This document shows, in pieces, positions 27,371-36,623 of a stretch of 64,000 bases of DNA. The translations under genes and the position numbers were made by a program. The DNA lies in assembly GCA_023381535.1 (NCBI GenBank), contig JAMCSN010000003.1, positions 1 to 64,000 of the forward strand, in the 5' to 3' direction. Numbering within the stretch: position 1 is the stretch's first letter; each line of letters starts with the position of its first letter. This stretch comes from Bacteroidota bacterium (GTDB lineage Bacteria; Bacteroidota; Ignavibacteria; Ignavibacteriales; Melioribacteraceae). A model generated the notes under the pieces. The model was not told where the DNA came from and did no database searches. It saw only the letters and a program-made list of their open reading frames with translations.

Positions 27371-27444
27371 TCGGAACGGCGGGATTTGAACCCGCGACCC
27401 CTTGAACCCCATTCAAGTGCGCTACCGGGCTGCGCTACGTTCCG
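27371..27444 (-). tRNA. tRNA-Pro (GGG anticodon)
   Basis: A 74-nt cloverleaf: acceptor CGGAACG pairs with CGTTCCG, the D arm is GCGC/GCGC, the anticodon stem CTTGA/TCAAG encloses loop ATGGGGT with anticodon GGG, and the T arm GCGGG-TTCAAAT-CCCGC is canonical. The discriminator is A, as for tRNA-Pro. CCA is not encoded. It starts four bases after the merR stop. Confidence 0.95.
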
Positions 27445-27447
27445 TTT

Positions 27448-27819
27448 TTAAAACGTTGCTTGGATATATTGTAAAAAGGCTTTTACTTCTTCTAAATCTT
27501 TTTTCAACGAACGAGGTGCAGTTGATTTCTGTTTATCAACGCTCTCATGTGATGAAGTAATCAGAACATTTGGATCGAAATCGGTTAAAATCTTTTTTGC
27601 TCCTTCAATTGTATATTTTTCTTCCCGAAGTAATCTCTTAATCTGCAAAATCAGTTTTATATCTTTGTTTGTATAGATTCTATTTCCCGCACGGTTTTTA
27701 CCAGGTTTCAACTGTTCAAATTCTGTTTCCCAATATCGTAATATGTATTGCTCTAATCCGGTTAGCTTACTCACTTCGCTAATTGAATAGTATAACTTTT
27801 TTAATCCAAAGTCCTTCAT
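27448..27819 (-). CDS. MerR family transcriptional regulator
   Basis: A 123-residue protein with an N-terminal MerR winged helix: YSISEVSKLTGLEQYILRYW, then the wing NRAGNRIYTNKDIKLILQIK, followed by a short coiled coil and a Ser/Lys-rich tail. No ligand-binding domain or Cys cluster is present, so the effector is unknown. This minimal type is conserved in Bacteroidota/Chlorobi. Its gene runs directly into tRNA-Pro. Confidence 0.88.
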   Translation of the reverse strand: MKDFGLKKLYYSISEVSKLTGLEQYILRYWETEFEQLKPGKNRAGNRIYTNKDIKLILQIKRLLREEKYTIEGAKKILTDFDPNVLITSSHESVDKQKSTAPRSLKKDLEEVKAFLQYIQATF

Positions 27820-27921
27820 AGCAATAACCTCTAATTTGCACGAGGTAAAATAAATTATTGTGGAGTGAGTATCAAGATTTTATACGGAATACAAGAATGA
27901 AAACAATTTGTCCGTGATCGA

Positions 27922-28344
27922 TTATAAAATTTTTCTAAGAACATAAACAGCTGCTAAGTAGCTATTCTCCTTAAAACCGGCTATGTAACCACTGGCTTTG
28001 GAAGCTGTTATTAAATTTTTTCTAAAACTGTCTCTATTAGAAATATTTGATAGATGAACTTCAATTATCGGAATCTTCAGCAATTCTACCGCGTCTCTTA
28101 TAGCTACAGAATAATGAGAATAAGCCCCCGGATTAAAAACAATGCCGTGATAATTCTTGTTAGCTAATGATAATTTTTCAATAACTTGCTCCTCGGAACC
28201 CGATTGAAAAAAATCGAAATCAATAGTAGGATACTCTCCTTTAATTTCTTTTTCAATATCAGTCCACCCTTTCCCACCGTAAAGCAACGGATCTCTCTCA
28301 CCGAGCCTGTTTAAGTTTGGACCATTGATTACTAGAATCTTCAT
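27922..28344 (-). CDS. aroQ: 3-dehydroquinate dehydratase, type II
   Basis: The third step of the shikimate pathway. The 140-residue protein has GPNLNRLGERDPLLYG with the catalytic Arg/Tyr region, NPGAYSHYSVAIRDA with the catalytic His, and VHLSNISNRDSFR. Small departures from the common consensus (HT to HY, IHxRE to ISNRD) are noted but the catalytic His and Tyr remain. It overlaps the next upstream gene by 4 nt. Confidence 0.93.
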   Translation of the reverse strand: MKILVINGPNLNRLGERDPLLYGGKGWTDIEKEIKGEYPTIDFDFFQSGSEEQVIEKLSLANKNYHGIVFNPGAYSHYSVAIRDAVELLKIPIIEVHLSNISNRDSFRKNLITASKASGYIAGFKENSYLAAVYVLRKIL

Positions 28345-28613
28345 TGAACCTCGGAGATTTCCTCTATTACTTCGCGTATTTTAGGCGTGAGATATTTATC
28401 GTCCACACCTAATTCTTTCAAAGCATTTGTTAAGATTATTACTTTACGCTGAAGCGTTGACAATTTATTGATGACGATTGTTCGATCGTCTTTAAGAATG
28501 CAATAACCGCCTTTGAAATCACCTCTTTCAAATCTAACTTTAGCACCCATCTCTTGTGCGATTTGCCTTAAGTCTTGAAGCAGCTTCTCAAACTCTCTTT
28601 CTTTAATTTTCAT
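28341..28613 (-). CDS. conserved protein of unknown function, 90 aa
   Basis: A small charged protein with an N-terminal helix (EFEKLLQDLRQIAQEMG), a beta segment FKGGYCILKDDRTIVINKL and a C-terminal helix. The GGYC-LKDxRxIVINK pattern suggests a compact alpha/beta fold. I do not recognise a named family. It overlaps aroQ by 4 nt and the membrane protein upstream by 11 nt, so the three genes are translated together. Confidence 0.75.
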   Translation of the reverse strand: MKIKEREFEKLLQDLRQIAQEMGAKVRFERGDFKGGYCILKDDRTIVINKLSTLQRKVIILTNALKELGVDDKYLTPKIREVIEEISEVQ

Positions 28614-29118
28614 TTTTTCTCAACGGTTTGAAAATGGCGATAAATATGGCAGCGACATAACTAAAGACTTCAATCATAGGAAAACTGCTTAGTGCCGTTA
28701 TTCTCTTCCTAAGCAGATCAACCACAGCATTGGAATCAAACGAACTTTCGTAAAGCAGTTTCACTACCTTATAATCAAGAAAAGAAAGATAAAGTTCAAA
28801 AGGAGCCGTAATTATTACCAACATCAAAATTATAAATAACCAACCTTCATTTTTTATTTTTATTTTTGAACTGAAAATAAAGACAAAGAACAAAATCAAG
28901 AATGCCGGGTAGCTGATTAAATTCAGCATAAGAATCGGAAAGATTGTTTCCAGAACACTTGTCAAGTTCTGGACATTGTACAAATTTTTTAAGTCTAAAT
29001 TGATCGGCTCAAATAGTTGATACACAACCAGTTGCCTTGCAACATAACTTCCCAGCCAAATCGTGAACGAAGTTATTGCAAGTGATAAAATTATTTTAGA
29101 GAGTGCATTTTGCTTCAT
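28603..29118 (-). CDS. integral membrane protein of unknown function
   Basis: A 171-residue protein with about four membrane segments: near residues 8-28, 60-82, 92-112 and 148-165. No catalytic motif is visible. It is the first gene of the aroQ operon and is divergent from the Ppx/GppA gene with only 35 bases between starts. Function is not assignable. Confidence 0.7.
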   Translation of the reverse strand: MKQNALSKIILSLAITSFTIWLGSYVARQLVVYQLFEPINLDLKNLYNVQNLTSVLETIFPILMLNLISYPAFLILFFVFIFSSKIKIKNEGWLFIILMLVIITAPFELYLSFLDYKVVKLLYESSFDSNAVVDLLRKRITALSSFPMIEVFSYVAAIFIAIFKPLRKNEN

Positions 29119-29153
29119 GGGAGAATTTTTTTGAACGAAAATAGTGAAAAATT

Positions 29154-30092
29154 ATGACTGTTGCTTCGATTGATATCGGCTCAAATACTGTTTTACTTCT
29201 AATTGCGAAAGTGTCTAGTGTAACATTTGAAATCCTGAACTCAAGTACAATCTACAGTGTCCCACGCGTATCGGAGGGTGTTAGAGAGCATCTCATCATA
29301 AATAGTACTCGTGAGGCACTCTTGTTCGCAACTCTCAAAGAGTATCAAAACGTGATTGAACAAAATAATTGCAAAATTGTTCTGCCGGTTGCTACTAATG
29401 CCTTTAGAATTGCCCAGAATGCCGAACAAATTATCAACCAAATTAGGACAACTTTTGGTTGGGATACTAAAATCATTTCCGGCGAAAAAGAAGCACAACT
29501 AACTTTTCTTGGTGCTGCTTCACCATTTCATGATAACTCAAAAAAAGGTGTAATTGATATCGGCGGCGGGAGTACAGAAATTGTTTCCGGCAATAAAGAC
29601 TCTATCGAATACAAAAACAGTTTTGCATTGGGTGTCGTATCATTAACAGAAAAATTCTTCAAACATAATCCGCCACTCATCGATGAAATTGACAAGGCAA
29701 TTGCTGAGATTGATGTTACAATTAAGCCGATCTTAGATTTACCCAATCCGAATGATGTCATCGCTGTTGCCGGGACGCCAACAACCTTAGCGTGTATCAA
29801 GAATAGCATTCGAATTTATGATGACTCTCTGGTTGATAATGCAGTGCTGACAGATAGTGAAGTAAAATTGATGCGCGTTAAATTAATGACGATGACTCAC
29901 GAGCAAATAAAAGAAAAGTATGGCGATGTTGTTTCTGGTCGTGAAGATGTTCTGCTTGCCGGAACATTAATACTGGAAAGAATTATTAACGCAATGCGTT
30001 TAAATCAAATTACCGTGAGTTCGAAAGGACTAAGGTATGGCATCGTATATGACTACTTAATGAGTATTAACAATTCGCCGGGCAAAAAATAA
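29154..30092 (+). CDS. Ppx/GppA family phosphatase
   Basis: Members hydrolyse polyphosphate or pppGpp. The 312-residue protein has the actin-like fold motifs ASIDIGSNTVLLLIAKV at the N-terminus and GVIDIGGGSTEIVSG at about 133-147, plus VAGTPTTLACI. At this length it is the short form without the C-terminal HD-like domain, so polyphosphatase versus pppGpp phosphatase cannot be decided. Its 3' end overlaps the convergent Yip1-like gene by 40 nt. Confidence 0.9.
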   Translation: MTVASIDIGSNTVLLLIAKVSSVTFEILNSSTIYSVPRVSEGVREHLIINSTREALLFATLKEYQNVIEQNNCKIVLPVATNAFRIAQNAEQIINQIRTTFGWDTKIISGEKEAQLTFLGAASPFHDNSKKGVIDIGGGSTEIVSGNKDSIEYKNSFALGVVSLTEKFFKHNPPLIDEIDKAIAEIDVTIKPILDLPNPNDVIAVAGTPTTLACIKNSIRIYDDSLVDNAVLTDSEVKLMRVKLMTMTHEQIKEKYGDVVSGREDVLLAGTLILERIINAMRLNQITVSSKGLRYGIVYDYLMSINNSPGKK

Positions 30093-30770
30093 ATTATAGC
30101 GAGAATTGCGACGGACATGCAAATTGCAACTACAACCGAATATGCTTTGTTTTTAGTCTGCGCAAAGGTAAACGATCCCGCATTGACCATACTCCAAAGG
30201 AATAGTAACACATCAATTACCAACAGAACATAAGCCGCCATTGGTTTTATCAAGAAAGGACTTGGATTAAAAGTTAAAAAATACTCGCCAAACAGTGCAA
30301 ACTGGATTGGTGTTAAAATTAAAAATCCTAACAGCTGAGGTATGAAACAATAGGTATAAAGTGCAATATTATCCGCTACCCTATTCTTTATGCCGAAAGA
30401 GTTGTTCAACAATTTTATGATAATAGAGGCAAGCAATAAAAACAGAATAACCGGAATGCCGCCGGTGATAAATGCTTGAGGAAAAACGTTCATCGATTCG
30501 GTGCTGCCGTAAACCGAATTATGAATCATCTCTGAAAGTATTGCGTATTTTATTCCGATTAGAATGAGCAGCCATATAACAAAATTTTTATGATCGGAAT
30601 GAATAATCTTTTCGCCTGCCATAATCGGAGATTCAAATTCTTGCCATGTGGTCTGCCACAAGTCGATGTTTGAAACACGGATACGTAAATACGAGTCGCA
30701 TTTTGTGCAATTCTATTGAATAGAAAGGGTTCTCGGTACCGCAGTTCTTACACACCAAAACATTTTTCAT
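30053..30770 (-). pseudogene. frameshifted zinc-ribbon plus Yip1-like membrane protein
   Basis: A 202-codon frame (30053-30661, TTG start) encodes five hydrophobic segments of a Yip1-like protein beginning LWQTTWQEFESPIMAGEKI. Reading upstream in the same frame gives CTKCDSYLRIRVSNID before a stop at about 30713. A different frame starts at ATG 30770 with MKNVLVCKNCGTENPFYSIE, a zinc-ribbon first half. Joining the two by removing one T near 30709-30712 gives a perfect CxxC...CxxC ribbon followed by the membrane domain, the usual architecture. So the gene carries a one-base insertion, real or a sequencing error. ATG 30770 is 9 nt after the DUF5683 gene. Confidence 0.7.
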
Positions 30771-30779
30771 AGGCAACAA

Positions 30780-31292
30780 CTAGAATTTTATTTTCATCGA
30801 AAGCTGAACTGTTTGTCCAAACTGATTTTCCTTCACATTGAAATCGAACAGCTGTGCATCGACATAAGCGTCAACAAGATTTAAGAAGTATGTCAGTCCC
30901 AAGTACACGGCAAAAAGATCACGCTGATCTTTGTAAAATTCTCTCGCCCTCAAGTATGAAGAATTTCCATTAGGATTATCCTTCGTAATACTCTGACTGA
31001 ACAAGTCCCTATACTGAACATAAGAATTATTAGTGGTATTCCACGTATAAATAAAATACCCCATGAAGCCCCAAACAACCGGTATCTTCCAATACGATTC
31101 ATTATAGAACTGACCGAAACCGGGGACCAAGGCGCTTCTCAATACCGCGCCCCAAGGAGATTTTTTCATTACAAATTTGGAAGTATCGATTTGTGAAGAA
31201 GCTGAGTTGACTTTTTCTTGAGCCGGTGTGCTAGTTGTGAAGACAATCAAAAGTAACAGTGAAAGGAATATTTTAGTTATAATTTTTACCAA
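30780..31292 (-). CDS. DUF5683 family protein
   Basis: A secreted or membrane protein of about 170 residues. The TTG at 31292 gives a good signal peptide ([20 protein letters not shown], cut near AQE); an upstream start would add 13 residues inside parB. The body has SPWGAVLRSALVPGFGQFYN, a hydrophobic helix and YLGLTYFLNLVDAYVDAQL, typical of the family, which is conserved beside parAB in Bacteroidota/Chlorobi. Function unknown. It overlaps the end of parB by 20 nt. Confidence 0.85.
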   Translation of the reverse strand: MVKIITKIFLSLLLLIVFTTSTPAQEKVNSASSQIDTSKFVMKKSPWGAVLRSALVPGFGQFYNESYWKIPVVWGFMGYFIYTWNTTNNSYVQYRDLFSQSITKDNPNGNSSYLRAREFYKDQRDLFAVYLGLTYFLNLVDAYVDAQLFDFNVKENQFGQTVQLSMKIKF

Positions 31293-32220
31293 TGGTTTCC
31301 AGCATTTCAAATAATCGTTCAAGTTCTGCAAGAGAATAAAATTCTATTATTATTTCTCCGGCGCCGTTTTTTTTCTGTTTACAAATTACTTTTGTACCTA
31401 GAATGCTTTGCATTTTCTCTTCCAGATCTTTCTGTGATAAACTTGCAAGATCTCTGGCAGCCGGAATTGATTTTTGACCCTTGTGGATTTTGGGATTGAT
31501 AAGTTTTCTTACAATATCTTCTACTTTACGCACGGAAAGATTGTGCTTCAGAATTTTATCCAGCAATTCCAATTGAACAAGCTCATTCGGCAAATTAATC
31601 AGTGCGCGAGCGTGACCGGAAGTAATCTCGTCCTTCACCAAACTTTGTTGAATCTTTTGAGGAAGTTTTAGTAATCGTATCGTGTTGGTTACGGTTGTAC
31701 GATCCTTCCCTACTTTAACCGCAATTTCTTCTTGAGAAAGATTGCATTCATCCATAAGTCTTTTGTAAGCAAACGCAATCTCGATGGCATTCAATTTTTC
31801 CCGCTGAATATTTTCTATCAACGATAACTCCAGCATTTCTTCTTTGGTATCAACTTTTATGATGTATGCCGGAATTTCATGGTAGCCGATGTCCTTGCAT
31901 GAGCGGAGGCGTCGTTCACCGGAAATTAATTCATAATGATCTTGCTGTACTCTCCTAACTGTAATCGGTTGAATTAACCCGTTCTCGAGAATTGATTTTC
32001 TTAATTCTTCCTGTGCTACTGGATCAAATTCTGTTCGCGGCTGGAACGGATTGGGTGAAATATTGTTAACCGGAATTTTTGCGAGGATACCGTATGAAAT
32101 GCCGTCATCTTTCTGAATGTCTTTCGTTGATACCGCAACGGGTGCGTCGATCTTATCTTTTAACTGAGGATTAATTAATGCGTCAAGACCTCTGCCGAGT
32201 CCAGGTTTCATCTTTGTCAA
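31273..32220 (-). CDS. parB: chromosome partitioning protein ParB
   Basis: A DNA-binding CTP hydrolase that loads at parS and spreads. The 315-residue protein starts with [10 protein letters not shown], has the ParB/Srx motif region [13 protein letters not shown] and the box [16 protein letters not shown] (about 103-118), a helix-turn-helix near [20 protein letters not shown], and a C-terminal dimer domain. It overlaps parA by 4 nt. No full parS palindrome was found in this window. Confidence 0.95.
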   Translation of the reverse strand: MTKMKPGLGRGLDALINPQLKDKIDAPVAVSTKDIQKDDGISYGILAKIPVNNISPNPFQPRTEFDPVAQEELRKSILENGLIQPITVRRVQQDHYELISGERRLRSCKDIGYHEIPAYIIKVDTKEEMLELSLIENIQREKLNAIEIAFAYKRLMDECNLSQEEIAVKVGKDRTTVTNTIRLLKLPQKIQQSLVKDEITSGHARALINLPNELVQLELLDKILKHNLSVRKVEDIVRKLINPKIHKGQKSIPAARDLASLSQKDLEEKMQSILGTKVICKQKKNGAGEIIIEFYSLAELERLFEMLETIGKNYN

Positions 32221-32999
32221 TTCTCGCTTTCCTTCTTAGCTAAATTATTTCTCTGAATCAATTCCGACGCAAGCGAAATATAGTTCTGAGCGCCGATAGA
32301 ACTTGCATCATACAATATCACTGGTTTAGAATGACTGGGTGCTTCGGATAATCTTACGTTTCTATGAATGATGGTCTTAAAAACTTTTTCGCCAAAATAT
32401 TTTTTCACTTCATCCACAACCTGGTGAGACAGTCTTAAACGTGTATCGAACATTGTAAGCAGAACACCTTCAATCGCAAGAGATTCATTCAAGTTTTTCT
32501 TTACGATGTTGATTGTATTGAGCAATTGTCCCAATCCCTCCAACGCAAAGTACTCGCACTGAACCGGGATCAAAACAGAATCTGCCGATGTAAGAGCATT
32601 TAGCGTAAGCAACCCTAGCGAAGGCGGACAATCGATAAAAATGAATTCATATTTTTCATCGATAGATTGCATTGCTTTCTTCAATAAGAATTCACGTTCT
32701 TCCATCGAAACCATTTCCACTTCCGCACCTACAAGATCAATAGTGGAAGGAAGAATGTCGAGATACGGCATGTAGCTGTTGACGATGCAGTCTTCCGGTT
32801 TTTCTATGCCGATAAGAGTTTGGTAAACCGACATACTGTTGTTCTCGACTCCAAGTCCAGATGTTGAGTTCGCTTGAGGATCAATGTCGATCAGCAAAGT
32901 CTTAAATTCTGCAGCGGCTACCGAAGCAGAAAGATTTATTGCAGTGGTTGTTTTTCCTACTCCACCTTTTTGATTCGCGATTACAATTTTTCTTGCCAT
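32217..32999 (-). CDS. parA: chromosome partitioning ATPase ParA (Soj)
   Basis: A 260-residue ParA-type ATPase with the deviant Walker [14 protein letters not shown] at residues 11-23, [15 protein letters not shown], and Walker [19 protein letters not shown]. It lacks the N-terminal DNA-binding extension of plasmid ParA proteins, consistent with the chromosomal Soj type. First gene of the parA-parB-DUF5683-Yip1-like series. Confidence 0.96.
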   Translation of the reverse strand: MARKIVIANQKGGVGKTTTAINLSASVAAAEFKTLLIDIDPQANSTSGLGVENNSMSVYQTLIGIEKPEDCIVNSYMPYLDILPSTIDLVGAEVEMVSMEEREFLLKKAMQSIDEKYEFIFIDCPPSLGLLTLNALTSADSVLIPVQCEYFALEGLGQLLNTINIVKKNLNESLAIEGVLLTMFDTRLRLSHQVVDEVKKYFGEKVFKTIIHRNVRLSEAPSHSKPVILYDASSIGAQNYISLASELIQRNNLAKKESEN

Positions 33000-33030
33000 A
33001 AAGGATCAAAAACCTAAATAAGAGAATAAT

Positions 33031-33708
33031 TTATAATTCAATTTCTTCACCGAAATTTAGAACTCTTGCTTTCTTTCCTATTTGCTCAACTTTTTTCTTG
33101 AACTCTAAAGGATCGGCAGCGATAACGGGAAATGTGTTGTAGTGCATTGGTATAGCAAGTTTCGGATTCGCCAATTCTACTGCTTTTACTGCGTCGTTAA
33201 TTCCCATTGTGAAATTGTCGCCGATCGGCATGCACATGCAATCAATCGGCGTCATCTCGCCGATCAATTTCATGTCGTAAAATAATCCCGTATCACCGGT
33301 GTGATAAAGATTTTTACCGTCAATCGAAAGAATTACTCCCGACGGTTCTCCGGCATAAGTTCCATCCGGTGTCATTGAACCGTGATGAGCTATCGTAAAC
33401 TTAACTCGCCCAAATTCAAAATTGTATCCGCCGCCGATGTGCATGTTATGTGCTTTGAATCCTTTGGACGCGCAGTAGTTAGCCAATTCGTTCACGGCAA
33501 TGAAAAGCGAGTCGCATCTTTTTGCAATGTTAAAAGCGTCTCCTATATGATCGCCGTGCGCGTGAGTCAGAATTATATAATCGGCTTTTACTTCATTTGA
33601 CTTCACCGGTGAAGTCGGGTTTCCGTCTAGAAACGGATCAATAAGAATAATTTTGCCAGACTTTGTTGTTACCTGGAATGCCGAATGTGAAAAATATTTA
33701 AGCTTCAT
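33031..33708 (-). CDS. UPF0173-type metal-dependent hydrolase
   Basis: A 225-residue metallo-beta-lactamase-fold protein with the metal site THAHGDHIGDA (about 48-58), HHGSMTPDGTYAG, HTGDTGLFYDM and a late AIPMHYNTFP. Related proteins are annotated YtkL/UPF0173 and have no firmly known substrate. It is transcribed alone 31 nt upstream of parA and on the same strand. Confidence 0.9.
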   Translation of the reverse strand: MKLKYFSHSAFQVTTKSGKIILIDPFLDGNPTSPVKSNEVKADYIILTHAHGDHIGDAFNIAKRCDSLFIAVNELANYCASKGFKAHNMHIGGGYNFEFGRVKFTIAHHGSMTPDGTYAGEPSGVILSIDGKNLYHTGDTGLFYDMKLIGEMTPIDCMCMPIGDNFTMGINDAVKAVELANPKLAIPMHYNTFPVIAADPLEFKKKVEQIGKKARVLNFGEEIEL

Positions 33709-33857
33709 TTCGGGTCCTCCGTGTAATTAAAAATCATTTTATGAGCGTCTTTACTGCGGATTAATTTAATCAATTCTTGCTTAATATTTTGATATGCAAA
33801 AGCTTTTCTAAAATAATCTTTTAACCGGAATATTTCAGCAGAGACACTGACATTTCA

Positions 33858-34691
33858 TCAATCTCTTTCGTGTAGATTTCTCTTCCTAAAATTTTTCAAC
33901 ATGTTTTGAAACTTATTCTCTTTCGATTTTTTCAATGATGAAGTGAGATAGTTTCGTAATTGATCTCTCGATAGCCCGGTCTTGAAGCGACCGTTCTCTG
34001 CAATTGAAATACTTCCGGTTTCTTCGGAAACAATAACGCTTATAACGTCGGCTTGCTCAGAGATTCCAATTCCCGCTCTATGCCGCATACCCAACGGTCT
34101 TCCCTCTTTGCTTGTCTCAGCAGATAAAGGAAGTGTACACCGCGCGGCTTCGATTACGTCGCCCTTGATTATTACAGCGCCGTCATGCAACGGAGAATTC
34201 GGGAAAAAGATTGACCGAAGCAAATTTTTGCTGACTTTTGAATCTATCATCTCGCCTGTTTCCGTTACGCCGCGGATACCAACAGATTTTACAATCACGA
34301 TTAGTGCGCCGTGTTGGTGCTGGGATAACTCGAACGCTGTCTCCGCAATTATATTCTCGGTGTCGGATCTATCATCTTTGATGAACAATCTTATGATTGG
34401 AGTTCTTCCGAGAAGAACAAGAAACCTCCGTATTTCCGGCTGAAACAAAATGATGAATGCAATCACCCAAATATCGGAAAGCAATTTTAACAGCCAGCCC
34501 AACGCTTTGAAATTTGCCGCTTGAGCAAAAAACGAAAGTATAAGAACAATAATAAGACCGTAAAAAATTTGCGCTGCAATTGTCCCGCGAATAACGGTGT
34601 AGAGCTTATAAAAAATGAGAGTAACGAGAAGAATATCAACGATATCCAAAAATGTTACAGTGAGAAAACCGATTCGAAATAATTCAAACAT
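33858..34691 (-). CDS. cdaA: diadenylate cyclase CdaA
   Basis: It makes c-di-AMP from two ATP at the membrane. The 277-residue protein has three N-terminal membrane segments (about 10-30, 36-58, 68-85) and the DisA_N/DAC domain with DGA at 170-172 and RHR at 203-205, plus TLPLSAETSKEGRPLGMRH. All catalytic motifs are intact. Its start overlaps the end of folP by 8 nt, so c-di-AMP and folate synthesis genes are co-transcribed. CdaR and GlmM are not adjacent. Confidence 0.95.
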   Translation of the reverse strand: MFELFRIGFLTVTFLDIVDILLVTLIFYKLYTVIRGTIAAQIFYGLIIVLILSFFAQAANFKALGWLLKLLSDIWVIAFIILFQPEIRRFLVLLGRTPIIRLFIKDDRSDTENIIAETAFELSQHQHGALIVIVKSVGIRGVTETGEMIDSKVSKNLLRSIFFPNSPLHDGAVIIKGDVIEAARCTLPLSAETSKEGRPLGMRHRAGIGISEQADVISVIVSEETGSISIAENGRFKTGLSRDQLRNYLTSSLKKSKENKFQNMLKNFRKRNLHERD

Positions 34692-35865
34692 TATTAAGTT
34701 GTTCCGGATTATCGATAAAACTATTTAGCTTTGCCGCAAAGATAGCTTGTTTAACATTGTGAGTTCTAATAAATCTGGCGCCGTTTTTTATAGCAACCGT
34801 TTCCGTTATAACCGTCGGGACAACTCTTTCATCAATATTTATTTCCAAAGCTTTGCCCAAGAATGATTTGTTAGAAAGCCCCGTGAGAATAGGGTGACCA
34901 ATTGCCTTGAACTCATTTAGTCGCTTTAACAATTCGTAATTATCGGTAAGCCGTTTGCCGAAGCCAATACCGGGATCGACAATGATGTTTTTTATTCCAT
35001 GTTTCTTCGCCATCTCAACTTTTTCGATAAGATAGTCGAAAACTTCCGATACTACATCATCATAGTAAGGATTCTCTTGCATGGTTTTCGGATTACCTTT
35101 CATGTGCATCAAAATAACTGTAGCGCTGTGCCGCTTTGCAACCTCGATCATTTTCGGATCAGTGCTAAAAGAACTGATATCGTTTACAATTTTTGCACCG
35201 CGCAATAAACATTCCTCAGCAACTTTAGATTTTGTCGTGTCGATTGAGATTATTACTTTTGGATTTTGCTTTAGTATTTCTTCTACTACCGGAACTACAC
35301 GTCTTAGCTCTTCCTCTTCGGAAATCGGTTCGGAACCTGGACGGCTTGATTCGCCGCCAATATCAAGTATCTCGGCGCCGTCTTCCAAAAGTCTTAAACC
35401 GTGCGCAACAGCCGCATCTTTTTCAAAAAATTTTCCGCCGTCGGAAAATGAGTCCGGTGTTACGTTAAGAATTCCAACTATGTGAGCTTTGTCTTGAGGG
35501 AAACTAATTTCTCCTATCAAAAAAGAATTATTATCGTAATCGTTAATTTTTTGGAGAGTCCGAAGAACATTCCTTCCACAATCTTCATTTCCTATTGCAA
35601 TTATTGCTTTTGCGAGTTCCTTAAATACTACAAACGAACCGAGAGCAAGAAGGTCTGAAAACTTATCACCCCTGATGCCGGTGGTGTAGCAAATTTCTTT
35701 GTTGCTTAGAATAATTTTTTTAATTCGCTGTGCCAGCTTAAAATCAATTTCTCGGATCTCCAACGCATGTAAATCCTTTTCGTGAAGGTCGCGGTAAATG
35801 TTATACTTTGTACTATAACGCTTAAAAACATTGGGATAGAAAATATCAACCAGTTGAATTGTCAA
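34684..35865 (-). CDS. folP: dihydropteroate synthase with long N-terminal extension
   Basis: It joins p-aminobenzoate to a pterin in folate synthesis. The DHPS domain (about 127-393) has GILNVTPDSFSDGGKF, GAEILDIGGESSRPGSEPIS, SIDTTKSKVAEECL and IIVDPGIGFGKRLTDN, so the enzyme looks complete. In front are about 125 residues with no motif I recognise (LALGSFVVFKELAKAIIAIG is its most hydrophobic stretch). Normal FolP is near 280 residues; extended forms are known in archaea and some bacteria but the role of this part is unclear. Confidence 0.93.
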   Translation of the reverse strand: MTIQLVDIFYPNVFKRYSTKYNIYRDLHEKDLHALEIREIDFKLAQRIKKIILSNKEICYTTGIRGDKFSDLLALGSFVVFKELAKAIIAIGNEDCGRNVLRTLQKINDYDNNSFLIGEISFPQDKAHIVGILNVTPDSFSDGGKFFEKDAAVAHGLRLLEDGAEILDIGGESSRPGSEPISEEEELRRVVPVVEEILKQNPKVIISIDTTKSKVAEECLLRGAKIVNDISSFSTDPKMIEVAKRHSATVILMHMKGNPKTMQENPYYDDVVSEVFDYLIEKVEMAKKHGIKNIIVDPGIGFGKRLTDNYELLKRLNEFKAIGHPILTGLSNKSFLGKALEINIDERVVPTVITETVAIKNGARFIRTHNVKQAIFAAKLNSFIDNPEQLNNV

Positions 35866-35960
35866 TCATAACCTCGATGATTGATTGTTAGAAAACGAAC
35901 ACATTAGAAACGTTTCTAAAATAAGTATTTTGATAGGGTTCTACAAAGCAAGAATAAATT

Positions 35961-36623
35961 TTAAGAAACGGAATTTACAAACTCTACAGTAGCTGCCGTG
36001 ATGTTGTCCTTGCTGTAAATTGCATTGCCGATAACGAAAACATTGCATCCCGCTTTGGAAACTTCTTTAACGTTTTGAATGTCTATTCCTCCGTCAACTT
36101 CGATAAGAAATTTTGCAGAGCGCTTTTCTCTAATTTCCGCCAGGTCTTTTATTTTGCGAACGGAGCTTTCAATAAAACGCTGCCCGCCGAATCCCGGGTT
36201 AACTGACATCACAAGTACCAAATCAACAATTTCTAAAATCTCATCGAGAGTATTTAACGGCGTAGCTGGATTTATGGCAACACCGGCTTTCGCCCCGAGT
36301 TCTTTTATTTTTGTGATTGTGCGATTCAAATGCACAACTTCTTCTTGATGAACTGTTAACGAATTGGCTCCGGCACTGACAAAGTTCTCTAGCAAAGCAT
36401 CTGGATTCTTAATCATTAGGTGCGCGTCGATTGGAAGTTTTGTTACTTTTTTAATTGCTTTAACAACAGTAGGACCAAATGTTAGGTTTGGAACGAACTG
36501 CCCGTCCATAATATCGCAGTGAATCCATTTAGCTCCGCCGAGTTCAACATATCGTATTTGCTGCGACAGATTCGAAAAATCTGCTGTAAGAATTGAAGGA
36601 GCTATTATTTTTTGGCTGTTCAT
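35961..36623 (-). CDS. rpe: ribulose-phosphate 3-epimerase
   Basis: A pentose-phosphate-pathway TIM barrel of 220 residues. Motifs: APSILTADFSNL, HCDIMDGQFVPNLTFGP with a metal His and Asp, DAHLMIKNPDALL, VMSVNPGFGGQRF and EVDGGIDIQNV. All metal ligands are present. It overlaps the PASTA-domain gene by 4 nt. Confidence 0.96.
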   Translation of the reverse strand: MNSQKIIAPSILTADFSNLSQQIRYVELGGAKWIHCDIMDGQFVPNLTFGPTVVKAIKKVTKLPIDAHLMIKNPDALLENFVSAGANSLTVHQEEVVHLNRTITKIKELGAKAGVAINPATPLNTLDEILEIVDLVLVMSVNPGFGGQRFIESSVRKIKDLAEIREKRSAKFLIEVDGGIDIQNVKEVSKAGCNVFVIGNAIYSKDNITAATVEFVNSVS

